Source: Pseudomonadota bacterium (GTDB taxonomy: Bacteria > Pseudomonadota > Gammaproteobacteria > Xanthomonadales > Rhodanobacteraceae). From it: 9,415 bases of DNA. A program made the translations under genes and the position numbers. The stretch spans positions 1 to 9,415 of the forward strand of contig JAFEEK010000115.1 of assembly GCA_018241165.1 (NCBI GenBank), written 5' to 3'. This document shows, one piece after another, positions 8,536 to 9,415 of this stretch (positions are counted from its first letter, which is position 1; the number at the start of each line of letters is the position of its first letter). The notes beneath the pieces were generated by a model that did not search any database, was not told the DNA's origin, and saw only the letters and a list, made by a program, of their open reading frames with translations.

Positions 8536-9051
8536 GTCACCGAAAAAGCTAACCGCAAGAACACGGAGATTCGTGTTCCGCGGGTGCGCGTTATTGGCGC
8601 AGATGGAGAACAGGTCGGCGTGCTCTCGCGCGACGAAGCGCTCAACATGGCCCAGGACGCAGGCCTGGATCTGGTCGAAATCCAGCCGACTGCCGACCCG
8701 CCGGTCTGCCGCATCATGGACTTCGGCAAGTTCAAGTTCGAGATGCAGAAAAAGGCGCACGCGGCCAAGCGCAAGACCAAGCAGGTCGAGATCAAGGAAC
8801 TCAAGTTCCGGCCCTCGACCGAAGATGGCGACTACAACGTGAAGATGCGCAACATGAAGCGCTTCCTCGAAGAAGGCGACAAGGTCAAGGTCGTCGTCCG
8901 CTTCAAGGGCCGCGAAATGGCGCACACGGAACTGGGCGAGCAGATGGTCAAGCGCATCCAGGCCGATATCCGGGAAGAGTCGGTGATCGAGAGTTTTCCG
9001 CGTTTCGAAGGCCGCCAGATGGTGATGATGGTGGCGCCGAAACGCAAATGA
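8533..9051 (+). CDS. infC: Translation initiation factor IF-3
   Basis: A 172-residue factor (from the ATC start) that binds the 30S subunit, keeps it apart from 50S and proofreads the start codon and initiator tRNA. The N-terminal domain (about 8-75) contains EIRVPRVRVIG, DLVEIQPTADPPVCRIMDFG and KFKFE. A lysine-rich linker (about 73-85) leads to the C-terminal 30S-binding domain (86-172) with VEIKELKFRP, RFLEEGDKVKV and the family signature VRFKGREMAH, ending EGRQMVMMVAPKRK. Length matches the short bacterial IF3 form, without the N-terminal extension of the E. coli protein. It is followed by a REP-like palindrome and then rpmI, the usual order. Likely regulated by its own product through the ATC start codon. 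Confidence 0.99.
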   Translation: MVTEKANRKNTEIRVPRVRVIGADGEQVGVLSRDEALNMAQDAGLDLVEIQPTADPPVCRIMDFGKFKFEMQKKAHAAKRKTKQVEIKELKFRPSTEDGDYNVKMRNMKRFLEEGDKVKVVVRFKGREMAHTELGEQMVKRIQADIREESVIESFPRFEGRQMVMMVAPKRK

Positions 9052-9055
9052 TTTT

Positions 9056-9166
9056 CCCTTCTCCCGCTTGCGGGAGAAGGTGCCGAAGGCGGATGAGGGG
9101 AAGGCTTGGAGTATCGCTCCGATTTTCCCCTCACCCCAGCCCTCTCCCGCAAGCGGGAGAGGGGGA
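9056..9166. repeat. Composite REP/BIME-like palindrome between infC and rpmI
   Basis: Two GC-rich hairpins face each other. The first pairs CCTTCTCCCGC (9057-9067) with GCGGGAGAAGG (9070-9080). The second pairs CCCTCTCCCGC (9140-9150) with GCGGGAGAGGG (9153-9163). Between them TGAGGGGAA (9094-9102) pairs with TTCCCCTCA (9125-9133) around a small GGAG/CTCC hairpin (9108-9120). The two units are near inverted copies, as in paired REP elements (BIMEs). It begins five bases after the infC stop and has no T tract, so it more likely stabilises mRNA or tunes rpmI expression than terminates. Only one locus is visible, so genome-wide repetition is inferred from resemblance to known elements. Confidence 0.8.
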
Positions 9167-9179
9167 AGTGCAGGAACCT

Positions 9180-9259
9180 GCCTCGTACGATTTGCGAGGC
9201 TTAAACAAGCTGAGTTCGAGCAGGATGGAAAGTGCGGTGCAAACCGCCGCTCGGGCGAG
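9180..9259 (+). promoter_or_regulatory. Structured leader upstream of rpmI
   Basis: Three small hairpins precede rpmI: GCCTCG (9180-9185) with CGAGGC (9195-9200); GCGGT (9234-9238) with ACCGC (9243-9247), closed by a GCAA tetraloop of the GNRA type; and CTC (9250-9252) with GAG (9257-9259). In E. coli the rpmI-rplT genes are repressed by L20 binding to a leader in this place. This region could have that role, but no pseudoknot or L20 site was demonstrated by eye. Confidence 0.3.
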
Positions 9260-9287
9260 TAAATAAACAATCGAAAGGAGTTGGGTC

Positions 9288-9415
9288 ATGCCCAAGATCA
9301 AGACCAATCGGGCCGCTGCCAAGCGGTTCCGCAAGACGGCGTCCGGCAAGTTCAAGGCCGGCCACGCATTCAAGAGCCACATCCTCACCAAGAAGGCCAC
9401 CAAGCGCAAGCGCAA
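9288..9415 (+). CDS. rpmI: Large-subunit ribosomal protein bL35, 3' end outside the window
   Basis: The visible 42 codons, starting [20 protein letters not shown] and continuing with [22 protein letters not shown], are the very basic N-terminal two thirds of bL35 (usually about 65 residues), a 50S subunit protein that contacts 23S rRNA. The ATG at 9288 has AAGGAG seven bases upstream (9275-9280). The gene lies 236 bases after infC across the REP-like element. The E. coli order predicts rplT, pheS and pheT next. Confidence 0.98.
   Translation, partial: MPKIKTNRAAAKRFRKTASGKFKAGHAFKSHILTKKATKRKR

Noticed and set aside
9056..9166. CRISPR array or intrinsic terminator at the infC-rpmI palindromes
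   Set aside because: There are only two inverted units with no direct repeats or spacers, and no T tract follows either stem; REP-like repeat fits better.
6469..9270. Long minus-strand open frames opposite thrS and infC (about 6469-7893 and 7894-9270)
   Set aside because: Antisense shadows of strongly conserved genes in GC-rich DNA; one even reads through the REP-like repeat, giving the low-complexity SPHPSPLP-type peptide typical of translated REP sequence.

Overview
The window looks like chromosomal DNA of a GC-rich gammaproteobacterium, most likely of the order Xanthomonadales and perhaps the Rhodanobacteraceae. Three things suggest this. The order thrS-infC-rpmI is the standard gammaproteobacterial translation cluster. 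IF3 has the short N-terminus and the sequence style of that group. The tandem inverted CTCTCCCGC/GCGGGAGAG repeat after infC is of a kind common in those genomes. The assignment is by eye, with no database search.

Left two thirds, minus strand (positions 6173 down to 1): a co-directional set read as AraC-type regulator (6173-5097), beta-helix lipoprotein (4993-3758), diheme c-type cytochrome lipoprotein (3758-2604) and TonB-dependent outer-membrane receptor (2571-109). At the left edge there is probably the first few codons of a fifth, exported protein (GTG at 29 with a good ribosome-binding site). The beta-helix and cytochrome genes overlap by one base (TGATG), and the receptor follows 32 bases later, so these three should be one transcript. 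The beta-helix plus diheme cytochrome pairing matches a recurrent two-gene module of unknown function (families TIGR03805 and TIGR03806/SO2930, named from memory). Here it is joined to a ligand-sensing regulator and an outer-membrane importer. Both module proteins have lipoboxes without Asp at +2, so they should sit on the outer membrane beside the receptor. This is the most interesting part of the window: a likely inducible envelope system that takes up, and perhaps oxidises, an unknown substrate.

Right third, plus strand (6487 to 9415): thrS, infC and the start of rpmI, transcribed divergently from the AraC gene. The 313-base divergent region holds a possible extended -10 promoter and three successive hairpins in the thrS leader, the first with a U-rich tail. 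infC has no usable ATG/GTG; spacing from its Shine-Dalgarno sequence points to an ATC start, fitting the self-regulation known for infC. A promoter-like element lies between thrS and infC. A composite REP-like palindrome and a short structured leader lie between infC and rpmI.

No tRNA, rRNA, CRISPR array, insertion sequence or phage gene was seen. The many long open frames opposite the genes are explained by high GC content.
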